Part shown: in pieces, positions 34,291-45,229 of the stretch
Numbering within the stretch: the first letter of the stretch is position 1
Layout: every line of letters begins with the position of its first letter
Assembly: GCA_018398585.1 (NCBI GenBank)
Contig: JAGTTD010000015.1
Location: forward strand, 26,927,478 to 26,991,477
Direction: 5' to 3'
DNA from: Simmondsia chinensis
Taxonomy: Eukaryota > Streptophyta > Magnoliopsida > Caryophyllales > Simmondsiaceae
Length of the DNA: 64,000 nucleotides
The notes under the pieces: generated by a model
The model's input: only the letters and a program-made list of their open reading frames with translations
Database searches by the model: none
Told to the model about the DNA's origin: nothing
Translations under genes and position numbers: made by a program

Positions 34291-35387
34291 TGTCCCAAGA
34301 AGAATGGGTCGATATGAAGCCAAAAAAGGCTAGAGAAAATGCTCAGAGAAATGCTAACCAAGCATATTCTTCTTTCTATCAGTTCTCTCAATCAGAATGG
34401 GAACCTGAAAGCTCAAACTCGAGAACAACTCTGCAACCTACTTATGCCCAAGCAACCCAACCTCAAATGGCAAATCAGCCGAATCCTTATGCCCAAATGG
34501 TGACACAGTTTGCTAATACCTTAGTAAACTATCCAAATCACCTGAACAACCTAAAAACGATTTATGTAGTTTTCAAAGGAAGAAGACCAGAAGTATATCT
34601 CCATTGGACAGAATGTTTTGAAAACATCAATAAATTTTCAGGAGTAGACTTTCAAAAATATACTGCTCTTGAAGCTAGACATTTTTTAGCAAGTAAACAA
34701 ACCCTCCTTTTCTCTCGACTCCTTCGAGAATTGGAACAAAAAATGTTTCCAGACCAACTCCCGGATTTTCCATACAACCCAGGTATCCCAGATTCAATTA
34801 ACATTCATTTTAATGAGGTATGGAAAATGCATTTGGCATATCAAAAAGCCGTTTTCCGACGAAGTATGACTAATTTGGCAAATGCTATTGTATCAATTCT
34901 GTCCATAGCAACGGAGCAGAGAGACCGGCTAAAAAATATTTATATTGATATTGTCAAACAAATGACATGGGATCAAGAATACTCATATCAACAAATAATA
35001 TTATTTTTGCAGCTTGCAGATGCTCTGAAAGAAGAGCTTGACATGCCTCAGTTCCAGATCATCATAAGAAGATGCTTATTTGAGAAAGCACAAAAAGTGC
35101 TTCCCCCAATAATATTCGAAGAGAAAATCAAGGCAGTGCTGGAAGACCGTGAAGCCAAGATTAAACAAATCTTGCTTAGATGTGTTACAAATGTTAATTC
35201 ATATGATGGATGTCTCAGACTGACATACATGATCAACCATGAACCATGGCATATTGAAGATATCGAATGGGGATTGGTTAATCGAATCATCCTCCAGAGC
35301 ATGGCTCCAGAACAATGGATTGAATTTCCCATGATGATTAAAACTATGCTCTATAGAGTATCAAAAAGATACAATTATTCAAAATAA
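34290..35387 (+). CDS. Caulimovirid second ORF, function unknown
   Basis: An uninterrupted 365-codon frame begins about 20 bp after the end of the RNase H region. The N-terminal third is polar and Gln/Asn-rich; the rest is alpha-helical in composition without a motif I recognise. Florendoviruses have a second ORF of unknown function at this place. It is the only long open viral frame here, yet the following sequence (35388-35837) looks like its broken continuation. Confidence 0.65.
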   Translation: MSQEEWVDMKPKKARENAQRNANQAYSSFYQFSQSEWEPESSNSRTTLQPTYAQATQPQMANQPNPYAQMVTQFANTLVNYPNHLNNLKTIYVVFKGRRPEVYLHWTECFENINKFSGVDFQKYTALEARHFLASKQTLLFSRLLRELEQKMFPDQLPDFPYNPGIPDSINIHFNEVWKMHLAYQKAVFRRSMTNLANAIVSILSIATEQRDRLKNIYIDIVKQMTWDQEYSYQQIILFLQLADALKEELDMPQFQIIIRRCLFEKAQKVLPPIIFEEKIKAVLEDREAKIKQILLRCVTNVNSYDGCLRLTYMINHEPWHIEDIEWGLVNRIILQSMAPEQWIEFPMMIKTMLYRVSKRYNYSK

Positions 35388-35837
35388 TTTACTTTTAGAA
35401 TTTTCAGCACACTCGGATAGAGATCTGAAGGAAAATTTTTTCAGCCATATCAGATATGGATCCTTTCAGATACTCATGAATGTGAATTCGAAAGAGAACT
35501 TCTCTACCAAGCAGAAAATTTAATTAATAAGTCTCGTCCAAAACAACTCTGGACCGATTCCTTAATAAGCGTGTCAATGGCGACACAAGACTATTTATCA
35601 TCAGATTATTTTAATACTACAAATGGACGAAGAATATTTATCACAAAAAAGGAGATGGATTATGAAAATAACTACTATGAAGAAGCTCAAGATTTGTTGA
35701 AAAACCTAGCAAATAGAGATTATGGCCGAGACATTCCTGTTGATTTGGCCATGGATGCCGACGAAATAATCGAAGTAATACATAAAAGTTATTATCCTTA
35801 TCCCAAAAGTGAACAGTCACTTGATGAAGAAGCATAA
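35388..35837 (+). pseudogene. Probable continuation of the caulimovirid second ORF
   Basis: A short frame at 35571-35837 is acidic at its end and follows about 180 bp of frame-broken sequence. I infer that it is the former C-terminal part of the upstream ORF or a small separate ORF; homology is not recognised. Confidence 0.45.
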
Positions 35838-36065
35838 CGAAACCTGGATAATCATTACGAAGGATAAAAGCATATCCCCAAAAATTCAGAAAAAACCAGA
35901 AAGATATGGACAAAACTTTTGATATGGACAAAATTTTATCTTTTTATGGGAGGTGAGTAGTATGGGCCAAGTGTCCAAAAATGGCACATGGCAATAATTG
36001 TGTACAGTGTACAGTAAATACACATAATGGCCTACAGTCTACAGTGTACAGTGCTATGTAATTTC

Positions 36066-36187
36066 TTTATAAATAGACCATAGGGGACCCTTTGGTTTTT
36101 GAAGTTGTAAAATTTTGCCATCTTTTATTTTCCTCGTAAAGTATTTCCTCCTCATGTATTTTGTATTTTTGTATTTGGTATCAAAGC
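36066..36187 (+). promoter_or_regulatory. Caulimovirid promoter TATA and primer-binding site
   Basis: TTTATAAATAGA (36066-36077) looks like the TATA box of the pregenomic promoter. TGGTATCAAAGC (36176-36187) differs by one base from the initiator-tRNA-Met primer site used by caulimovirids. Their spacing of about 100 bp is plausible for a terminally redundant pregenomic RNA. Confidence 0.75.
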
Positions 36188-36399
36188 CTTTCCAACAATG
36201 AAATTGTAAGTTATCTCCTATCTCTATCTTTGTTATCATCTTAATATTAGTATTATTATTCTGTTTCATTATCAGTTGCCAAAAAGCGCATATACTTACT
36301 TTTCCTTAAGCTCATATAAACCTTAAATTGTGCTTATTGTTAAACATCATTATCAAAGAATTAACTTTAAGGCATTAGATAAGGTCATAGGTCTTAAGC

Positions 36400-36627
36400 A
36401 CCTTGGATTAAGTGAGAGATTTTACGCACCATTGGCAATCTGATATGACAGATAACCTTAAAGAATATTGTCTAGGAAAAATATTAGGAATAGACAAAGA
36501 TTTTAATCATTTAATACATATTCCTCTATCAGAAGAAAATAAGATAACTAAAATTGCTCTTATGTTGAATAGCATGATTGACACCATAAATGGTTGGTTT
36601 TCAGATGTACAAATATCCCAAAGAAAT
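36400..36627 (+). pseudogene. Start of caulimovirid ORF1, cut at the insertion junction
   Basis: An open frame of about 70 codons follows the leader and runs into the ATAT-rich junction. Its position fits the N-terminus of ORF1, whose next part is found at the left end (30055). Confidence 0.5.
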
Positions 36628-36943
36628 ATATATATATATATGAAAGGATAATTACATAGGATATTTATATAATTATTAAATAGTAACAAATAAATATTTA
36701 ATTTTTTAAAATTTAATACTTTTAGATACATATAGTATATATTAATTATATATTGAACTTATGTACTCAAAATATTTAATGCGAATTAAATATTAATCGA
36801 TATTCGATCCGGTCTTGGATCGGACCAAACCGGAGACCGATTAAGCCTATACATTAGAACCGAAAACTAGACCAATATATAGTCGGTCTAGTCTGATTCA
36901 ATAAATCGGTGCAAACCAAGTTTTATTCACCCCTATTTTATGT

Positions 36944-37160
36944 TGCATCTCCATTCCCTTTCATCTCTCTCTGATTTCCATCTTAAGAAATGGTCCAAAA
37001 TTTTATAGTTTTACCTTTTGTTGCATATTGAAGTTTTTTTAGCTATAAAGTAGGATTTTTACTATTTTCGAATTTAGAGATAATTTATTTTATCTTGTAT
37101 TTTTCAAATTTCATGTTTTTTTTCCCTTTTTAAACATTTGATATTTTTTTCTTTGTCGAG
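36944..37160. other. AT-rich spacer with no gene seen
   Basis: T-rich low-complexity DNA between the hAT-like element and the split RNase-H-like gene. Confidence 0.6.
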
Positions 37161-37169
37161 AAAGCCCAA

Positions 37170-37325
37170 AGGCGCTTTATAGAATACAATCATTTACACC
37201 TGTCGACAAAAAGGGGGGCGGGGGGAGCCACCCAGTTATGGGAACAAACTCGCAATATATGAAACTCAACCACTTCATGAGCTGCCATATTGTGATGCAT
37301 TGCAGATAAGAAGAAAATTGGGAAT
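37170..37325 (-). pseudogene. C-terminal piece of an RNase-H-like gene
   Basis: On minus this reads HHNMAAHEVVEFHILRV then WVAPP, resembling the end of plant RVT_3 (RNase-H-like) domains (N-AAH followed by W--P). The N-terminal piece lies at 42425-42950, so the Gypsy sequence between them seems to have split one gene. Confidence 0.55.
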
Positions 37326-37623
37326 GAAAGGTTTAATGCCTTCCTTTAAACTCTTGTTGCTGAAACAAGTAAGAAGTAAACGAAAAATAGTTAAACCCTA
37401 ATTATTACAATCCAAGAATATGAGAAAACACTAAAATAAGAGATGAAATCTATGAAAATTGAACGAACGAAAACCTTAGACTTTCTCTTCATTAAATAGG
37501 GGAGCTAATTGATATATAATAAAAGACTAGAATTTTAAGAGACAAATACAAAGATAAATAACAAAATCTACTAATCTCAACTAAGTTTCCTAATTGATGT
37601 TAACTTCTTAAGCCCGTTTACCC

Positions 37624-40600
37624 TTAGCCACGCGTCTCGTCATCTCGCCAACTCCTATCCGCCACGCAACCCAGTAAGCATAAAGGCGTGGTTGCATCAT
37701 CCTCCCTAGGTTGGAGAGAATTCGCCCTCAAATTCGCCAACAGGTCATCTAGATCATTCTCGCCAAAGTAAGGGACAAGGTGCTTGATACTGAAGAAGTG
37801 AGAAGTCCTCATACCACTTGGCAGCTATAGACAGTATCCATTGTTGTTGACCTTTTCAATAATCTAAAGGACCAATCTTCTGTGTCATCAATTTGTTATA
37901 CTCCAACGTTGGACATCATTCCCTAGTCAAAATCCCCCATACTTGGTCTCCAACCTGTAGCTGAACTGCCCGGCATCGCTTATATCACTCGCCAACTTAT
38001 ACTTGGCGGTTGCCTCAAGTAGCCACGCTCGAGTCTGCTCATGTATCTTCTGAAGGTCAGAGATGAAGTCCTTCGCATTGCCATGAGGATGAGTAAGATC
38101 AAGTACAAAAGCAAGGTCTATTGGAGAACGAGGGACAAAATCATAGACAACTTTGAATGGCAGAAAACCTGTGGTCCTATTTACCGAGCTGTTGTAGGCG
38201 AACTCGGCTTGGTACAACTTCTAATCCCAACACTTATTTTCTTCAGCAACAAGAAAAAAAAAGGGTACGTTACCTAGAGAACGATTCATCACCTCAGTCT
38301 AGCCATCCGTTTGAGGTTGATGAGCAGTGCTAAAGGTGAGAGAGACGTTCACCATCTTCCATAACATCCTCCAGAAGTGGCTCACGAACGACACATCACT
38401 ATCCGAGACAATGCTAATTTGTAACTCATGAAGCTTGTACACTTCTCGGAAATACAATTGAGCCATATGTATTACATCAGCGGCTTCCTTGCAACCTATG
38501 AAGTGTGCCATCTTGGAGAATCGATCCACAACAACGAAGATCAAATCAATACGCCTCTGCGTTCTCAGCAACCCCAGCATGAAATCCAAACTAATATCTA
38601 CCCAAGGCTGACTCGGGATTGGTAAGGGTAGATACAAACCCGCATTAGACATACAGTCTTTCGATATTTGACAAATGCAGCACCTCTCGACAAACTTTTC
38701 AATCTCTTTTCGCATCGAAGGCCAATAGTAAGTAGTGCTCACCAGCTTGAGCATCTTGTCTCTCCCCATATGTCCTTTGTTGTGCTTCTCTTGAATGATC
38801 TTACAACGGAAGCTCGAATCTGGAATACGCAACTGATTTCCCTTGAAGAGAAATCCGTCATGTATCAAACAACTTGTTATTGAACCGGTTTGAGCTTCTC
38901 GCTAAATCTCCCCAAAGGTGAGATTGTCCTGGTAGCATTCTGCCAACTGGTCAAACCCAAGTATTGAAGCTTGGTTGTTAGCCACAACCAATGTTCGCCT
39001 GCTCAAGGCGTCAACAACCGTGTTCAGTGCTCTGGACTTGTGCTTGATTACAAAGTGAAAGAGCTGGATGTAACTTTCCCACTTGGCATGACGGTTAGAA
39101 AGCTTCTCTTAACTATTGATTTATTTTAGCACAATATTATCCGACTACAATGTGAGCTCCTTGTTGGTGAGATATGACTTCCAATGCCTCAAAGCTCTCA
39201 CCACTACATAGAACTCAACGTCATAAGTTGAATAGTTCAACTTACTTCCACCAAGTTTCTCACTGAAGTAAGCTATAGGACGTCCCTCATGACTAAGCAT
39301 TGCGCCAATACCAACCTTGGAGGCATCAGTGTGCAACTTGAATGTCTTCCTGCAAAGTTGGTAAGGTCAGAGATGGCAATGGGGCGGGGCGGGGCAAGTA
39401 CGGGAGGTGCCTCCACCATACCCGTACCCGCCACCAAGATTCATACCCATACCCACCCCATTACCCAACATGGGTATGAAATGAATACCCATATCCGCGT
39501 CGACAAGTACAAACTCATACCCATACTTGCGGATATCAAATGGGTATCCATTTACCCCCTCCGTACCCTCTGAATATGGGTGCCAAACGGTTATCCATAC
39601 CCGCCCATATTAATTATTTAATACTATTTTTAAGAATTTAATTATATTTTGTTATAACTTTGATAAATAATTTAGGTAATTAAATTTGTGTATGTATATT
39701 TTAACATGAAAGTTAATTAGATACAAAATATAGTTGGTATGGTGGATATAAGGCGGAGCGGGGCGAGTACGACACTATTCCTGTACCCACCCCGTACCTA
39801 CCCGTTGAGGTGGGTTCCCACGGGTAGCGGGTTTTATTTGATCCATTGCCATCCCCAGGAAAGGCTAATACCAGTGATGTGGTCAGCCTTCGCTTCACTT
39901 CTCCGAAAGCATCAGATGCCTTCGGAGTCCAACTGAAGCTACTCCCTTTCAACCAATTCGTAATCGGCGCCGTGATAGAATTGAAACCCGGCACTAACCT
40001 CCGATAAAAAGAAGCCAAACCATGGAGCTACATACCTCACTTATTGATCTTGGTTGAGGCCAATTTTGAATTCACTCTGTCGTCCCCCCATTAGCTGCAA
40101 TTCCATTCTTGGACACGATAAACCCAAGGAAAGTCACCCAATCCTTCATGAATTAGCACTTCTTCAAGGTGGCAAGCAAATTTTGCTTTCTCAAGGTATC
40201 CAAACACCTCCTGAAGGTGCTTTAAGTGCTCAACTCAGTTTTGGCTATAGATCATCTAAGTTGACAACAACGAACCTCCCAATAAACGGCCACAACACCT
40301 GATTCATGAACCTCATAAATGTACTAGGCGCGTTAGATAACTCGAATGCCATCACTAGCCACTCATATAACCCTTCCCGGGTTTTGAAAGCAGTCTTTCA
40401 TTCATCACCTGGCAAGATACAGATCTGATGGTATCCGCTTTTCATGTCCAAATTGCTGAACACTTGTGACTTCTATAGCTAATCAAGTAAGTCATCCAAT
40501 CTTGGAGTAGGAAATCGGTAACGTACTGTGATCTTATTGATGGCTCTGCTGTCTATGCACATCCACCAAGTACCATCCTTTTTTGGCATCAAAAGAGCTG

Positions 40601-42425
40601 GAACAACGCATGGACTTGAACTCTCCCGAATAAAGCCCCTGGCGAGTTACTCCTCAACTTGGCGCCTAAGCTCCTCATGCTCCGTAGGAGTCATCCGATA
40701 ATGCGGCCTATTCGATAAGGCGGCTCTCTGCATCAGATCTATCTAACGTTGGATGTCCCTCAAAGGCGGTAAATTTTTCGGTAACTCCTCTGGAAACGCA
40801 TCAACAAACTCCCCTAACAGATCCTCTACCTCTCTCGGTGCCTTCCCATGTTCCGCCTCACTCTCTTTGCCAATCAACACAAAAACAACCATGTCTTCGC
40901 CAATCTCCTTGGCGAACATGGCCCTGGTTTGTAAATTTGGATTCTCAGCTACCATGTACGTGGCGCCTCGTCCTTCTTAGGCAACAAGATGATCTTTGTG
41001 CCCTTAAAGACAAAGCTATACGTATTCTTCCTCCCGTCATGGGTGGCACCTCTGTCAATTTGCCATGGGTGGCCAAGTAACAAGTGGCATGCAATGGTAA
41101 CCGCATCGCACCAAACTCCATTCTGGTACTTTGTCCCCATAGGAAAATTAACCAGACAATGCTTTGAGACTATTACCTAGTTTCCTTTCTTAAGCCAAGA
41201 CAATTTGTAAGGGTTCGGATGCTCCTCTATCTTTAAACCCTACTTTTGGACTACCTCCTTGGACACAACATTCTCACAGCTACCCGAATCAATCACTAGC
41301 TGGCACACCCTTTCGCTAATAGTACAAGTTGCCTAAAAGATGTTATTTCGCAGCCAGTTGTCTCCCTCTGCTTCCTTAAGAGTGAAGCAGACTCGTCTGA
41401 CCACTATTAGGTGGCCCTCATCACTCGCAACGGTTTCTTGCGTCATCCGGCACCAACTCATCCTAAAACTCTTCCTCTACTATCACACCATCCTCAGCAT
41501 GGAGACCTTCAATGTACAACCCTTGCCAGGTCGATCACCCTTCCGACACTGGGCAGCACAGTGTCCCATCTCTTCACACTTGAAACAACAGGATCTTAAG
41601 CTACTCGCCAAGTCCTGGTTACTTGATTTGCTAAGGTTGGTGACAACTGGCTTAACCTGTACAACCAAACTCGAATTGATTGGTAAACATACCTGATCAT
41701 GCTCACTGCCCTAGGAGTTCCAAGTACCGCCAATGTCGCTTATGTTTTCTATTTATATTCAAAGCCCTCCGGCTTGCTTTCAAGACCAAAAGATGTCAAA
41801 CATGTTTAACATCTCCTGTATCGACTCCTTCAACTTGCCATCATACCTATCCGCCAGCTGCTCCTCTAATTCCACTAAGTCATTCATGACGACTAGGGAG
41901 TAGAATTCTACCGTGTATTCCTTTATTGACCGAGAACCCTGATGCAAGCTTTGAAGGCATTGGAACATCACCGTGGCGTGATTGTGGGGAAGGAAGGCGT
42001 TCCACATGTGCTTCTTCATCTTTTTCCATGTCTTAGTATTCGATTTACCCACAGAAGTTGGGTATTTTTAGCTGCTGCCACCAGGTGGCGACCCTATCCC
42101 TCAAACGAGTAGCGTCCTACCAGCCTGCTTGTGCTCTGGAACCTCCTTGAACTCAAGCACTTATTCCGTCACAGCTAGCCAATCCTAGAAATACTATGGT
42201 TGCCTCCCGTCGGCAAAATCTGGAATTTCAAGCCAAAGCCAGGATTCCCACCACCGATCTCCTAAATAATCGAAAGCGCTGGTATTTGGTCAAGTCACGT
42301 TCCGCCCTAGGTTTTCAACCTCCGAAAATGGATTGTGGAAGCTCTCTTCTGTTTCATCCTCTCCACCCACCTTCGGTGGATTTTGAGGTTGGGCCGCAGG
42401 TGCTTGGTTGGAATTCACCTCCAAT
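37624..42425 (-). pseudogene. Gypsy gag-pol remnant
   Basis: Gag: an acidic start near 42400, capsid-like region 42052-41780 and a zinc knuckle CFKCEEMGHCAAQC near 41570. LLLGHPW near 41085 follows the protease. RT is broken across about 40955-40020, and a thumb/connection block (FYRRLVPGFNSITAPIT) lies at 40018-39860. RNase H resumes at 39336 ([24 protein letters not shown]). Integrase covers 38868-38299, with its H2C2 finger at the start (CCICQISK) and DRFSKMAHF in the core. The C-terminal SIKHLVPY lies near 37780. Stops and shifts are numerous, so no product is expected. Confidence 0.88.
39368..39857. mobile_element. Non-autonomous hAT-like element, family TAGGGATGGCAA, copy B
   Basis: Ends CAGAGATGGCAATG and CATTGCCATCCCCA. 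The flanking 8-mers GGTAAGGT (39360-39367) and GGAAAGGC (39858-39865) match at 6 of 8. It separates the Gypsy RT from its RNase H, so it inserted after the Gypsy element. The interior matches copies A and C in style (ACCCGTACC / GGGTACGG repeats, AT-rich centre). Confidence 0.82.
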
Positions 42426-42950
42426 TCAACCAAACACAGCTCGATTCACCGGAATTTCTCCTAATGTCATCGGCAATAGAAAAAATATTCCAGAGACGAT
42501 GACTTATATCTTCAAAACCCTGAATCACTTCACGGCAATCAGATTCAAAAATCAAACTACAATATCCATACTGAATAGCAAGTGAACATGCAGCTCTTAA
42601 AGCAAGATATCTCATCACTCGAGTCAATGAAGCGAATGAATACCTGCACCAACCAAAAAGAACAACAGCATGATCATCCTGAGCAACCAATGCCAGCCTA
42701 ACAGTTGCCGAAAGAGACACCCAACATGCATTGACATTAAGCTTAACCCATCCCACCGGAGGTCTGAACCACTTCAGCTCATGGATGACACCAAACCAAA
42801 TAGGTCCCTAAACATCCTTTGTAGCAGCAATAGCCTCAAGGGCTTCAAACAGAGCATGGTTAGCCACCCATTTAAGATCATCAGCATACCCTTCAAAAAC
42901 GAGCCTGCAACGAGATTTTAAATCCACTAGCAAATAAATATAATTCTAAT
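42425..42950 (-). pseudogene. N-terminal piece of an RNase-H-like gene (RVT_3 type)
   Basis: On minus, WFRPPVGWVKLNVNA (near 42770-42726) then ESDCREVI (near 42530) match plant RNase-H-like domains found in LINEs and in single-domain host genes. The first catalytic Asp (usually NVD) reads Asn. A stop lies near 42808. The C-terminal piece lies at 37170-37325, beyond the Gypsy insertion. No LINE RT or zinc-binding domain is seen upstream. Confidence 0.65.
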
Positions 42951-43195
42951 CAAATAGCATTGTCATCATAAAAAGAAGAAACAACATTCTCCCAGCACCA
43001 TGGGAAAATCCACCCATTTGAATTTTAAATCTTAAAGTTGCGTATCATTTCATAATTTATATGTTTTTTTGTGAATAGGCTTGGAGTGTCGTACCAGGAC
43101 AATCATCAATATAGATGAGAGAAAAATTGCTTTACTTTTCATGTTATTTTAATGATTTTCTAGATTATATATATGTGTATATAAATATATATATG
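42951..43195. other. AT-rich spacer with no gene seen
   Basis: It ends in TA-rich microsatellite sequence (about 43165-43195). Confidence 0.6.
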
Positions 43196-43820
43196 GCACA
43201 ATTCATATGAGAAGGTGAGAGGGTGAGAGGGGCAGGTCTTAACCATCCATTACAATGAACGGTCAAGATTGACCCTCTTTTCTGATGGGATTAAAAAAAT
43301 AATAATAATTCTCCGCACCCCTTTTCCTCCCCCTCCCCAGCCACCCGCCCACCCACCGTTCCCGCCGCTGTCGCCACTGCCCGTCTGGGGGTGAAGGGAT
43401 ATGGGGGAGAGCAAAAGGGGTATTAGAAGAGAGAGAAAAAGGAGGGGCGGCAGGCAGGGGCAGCAGAATATGGAGGAGAGAGAAAGGGGCATTGAAAGAG
43501 AAGGAAAAAAGAGGGGCGGTGGGCGAGGTGGCGGCTGCGGAGGTGGAGGGAGGCCGGTGGTGGCGGCGACGGCAGAGGGCGACCGTGTTAGCCGATGGTA
43601 GCGACAGTGGTGGAGGGCGGCTGTGTTAGCTGGCGGCGGTGGAGGCGGGGGCGGCGGCGTTGGCTAGCAGCAGGTGGCTGGGATGAGAGATAAAGCAGGG
43701 GAAGGGATTGGGAAAATTTTTTTTTTACCTAATAAAAAAGAGTCAATCTTAACCGTCTATTGCAATGGACGACCAAGATTCACGTCTCTCGCACTCTCAC
43801 CCTTTCATAAGAATTGGTCC
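43196..43820. mobile_element. MITE of the GGTGAGAG family with a GC-rich interior
   Basis: Inverted ends (GGCACAATTCATATGAGAAGG and, read in reverse, GGACCAATTCTTATGAAAGG) continue for about 75 bp (ATTACAATGAACGGTCAAGATTGA versus the right arm). About 43310-43690 is rich in GGC/GGT repeats, very unlike the flanks and absent from the copies at 29236-29797. I see no gene in it; open frames there reflect composition. Confidence 0.65.
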
Positions 43821-44351
43821 TATATATATATAATGCTAATTTCTATCATCAAGGATGCATTTGGTTCAACTTTTTAATAGAAGCTATAGAAAAGCTCTAG
43901 TTGTTTATAAGAGTTGTGTTTGGTTAACAAAATATCTTTTTACATTTAAAGGAAGCTATAAAGTTATTTTATAACTAAATATGAAAAAGGTGAAAACTGT
44001 ATTTTTTTTCATATATTATCACAAAAGAAAATTATTTTTTTACCTAATAAAAAAGAGTCAATCTTAACCGTCTATTGCAATGGACGGCCAAGATTCACTT
44101 CTCTCACACTCTCACCCTTTCATAAGAATTGGTCATATATATATATATATAATGCTAATTTCTATCATAAAAGATGCATTTGGTTCAACTTTTTAATAGA
44201 AGCTGTAGAAAAGCTCTAGTTGTCTATAAGAGTTGTGTTTGGTTAACAAAATATCTTTTTACATTTAAAGGAAGCTAAAAAGTTATTTTATAACTAAATA
44301 TGAAAAAGGTGAAAACTTTTTTTTTTTCATATATTATCACAAAAGACGTTT
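43721..44351 (+). repeat. 315-bp tandem direct duplication
   Basis: The segment from ACCTAATAAAAAAGAGTCAA (43727) to ATATTATCACAAAAGA (about 44030) is repeated from 44042 to about 44348, with few differences. It covers the right arm of the MITE plus its downstream flank, so the duplication is younger than the MITE. Confidence 0.88.
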
Positions 44352-44359
44352 TAAAAAAA

Positions 44360-44880
44360 GTTTGTTAGCCTTAAATCACTATAACATACTTTCGCTTCTA
44401 TCGCTAACCGCATTCACTACAACCCATTAAACAATCACGACTTGCTATATCCACCACCCTCCATTGCTATTATTACCTATTATCATGATTCGATACTAAC
44501 CATCATTATTTCTCACCACCCTCTCACCAGGGCCATCATTCTATCTATCACCAATCACCACCATGAGCCGCCATTATCGTGGTGCACTCTCACCACCTAC
44601 CACTGTGTCCCGCCACAACCATAGTCTAACACTCATATAATTTCAACAAACCATTATGGTCATCTCCATTGGCCACCATCATGGCTTGCCGCCGCTATAG
44701 TCGCCCCCCATAACACAACTTCCTCCCACTATTAAGGATTGTTATTGTCCATCATCGTTGCTCGACACCCATGATCCACCCCAATACCATGGCCTAACCA
44801 CCACTACCACACTATTATTGGTTGCTTCTTATTATTAAGACATTTATTGTCGTTATAATAGGTAAGTTCATTTTCAAATA
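44360..44880. other. CCA/CAT-rich low-complexity DNA, no gene
   Basis: Many CCACC, CACCA and ATTATT tracts without a credible frame or element ends. Confidence 0.55.
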
Positions 44881-45014
44881 TATATTGAAGCACTTTATTC
44901 TATAAAAGTGTCTTTCTACATTGCATAATCAAATATTTCGCTGCAAAAAGTTATAGATCTTCAATACATATATTTTATTGAAACATATAAGATAGAAATA
45001 TTAGGGTTAGGGCT

Positions 45015-45140
45015 CTTTCGAAATAGCCTCTTTACAAGGTAACACATCGTAGGGTAAAGCTGCATACATCTTACTCTCTTGAGTCCTTGCCTTGGCAGAA
45101 GCCTCTTTGAGATACTGGGTTGTTGTTGTTGTAGTTGTAA
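45015..45140 (+). repeat. SINE fragment (Au-type body) with GTT tail
   Basis: The body reads AATAGCCTCTTTACAAGGTAA, then GGGTAAAGCTGCATACATC, ACTGGGTTGTTGTTGTTGTAG. It lacks a recognisable pol III head. Confidence 0.65.
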
Positions 45141-45229
45141 ATTGGAAAAAGTGAAACCAACCGCACCCTAATATGTAGACACAAAAATACCAAAAGGCTT
45201 GACCAACTACTCATGTTCAAAAAGCCTCT

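Larger units (their letters stand above)
30055..36627 (+). mobile_element. Endogenous caulimovirid (florendovirus-like), permuted, about one genome long
   Basis: The order is movement protein (partial), protease, reverse transcriptase, RNase H, a second large ORF, an intergenic promoter with an initiator-tRNA-Met primer site, then the start of ORF1. Because the ORF1 start lies at the right and its continuation at the left, the copy looks like a circle opened inside ORF1 upstream of the movement domain. Both sides adjoin TA-rich microsatellites, known as favoured sites of endogenous florendoviruses. A solo LTR (32132-33702) interrupts it. Many stops and a deletion in RT show that it is defective. 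The genus is inferred from layout. Confidence 0.85.
29087..36935. mobile_element. hAT-like element hosting two MITEs, a caulimovirid and a solo LTR
   Basis: An exact 8-bp duplication TTTTATGT flanks it (29079-29086 and 36936-36943). The ends are TAGGGGTG and CACCCCTA. Sub-terminal inverted matches include CGGTCCAAGACCGGAT near 29100 and ATCCGGTCTTGGATCGGACC near 36808. These parts are typical of non-autonomous hAT elements. Without the nested insertions (29236-29797 and about 30055-36627) the element would be only several hundred bp. No transposase is present. Confidence 0.85.
37330..42425 (-). mobile_element. Ty3/Gypsy retrotransposon body, LTRs not found
   Basis: On minus, the order gag, protease-proximal, RT, RNase H, integrase runs from 42425 down to about 37620. 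I found no LTR pair, primer site or target duplication, so the element is truncated or its LTRs have decayed. A hAT-like element (39368-39857) interrupts it between RT and RNase H. Confidence 0.8.

Noticed and set aside
43401..43601. Glycine/arginine-rich protein gene
   Set aside because: Lies in the GC-rich filler of a MITE; all frames there look open because of composition.
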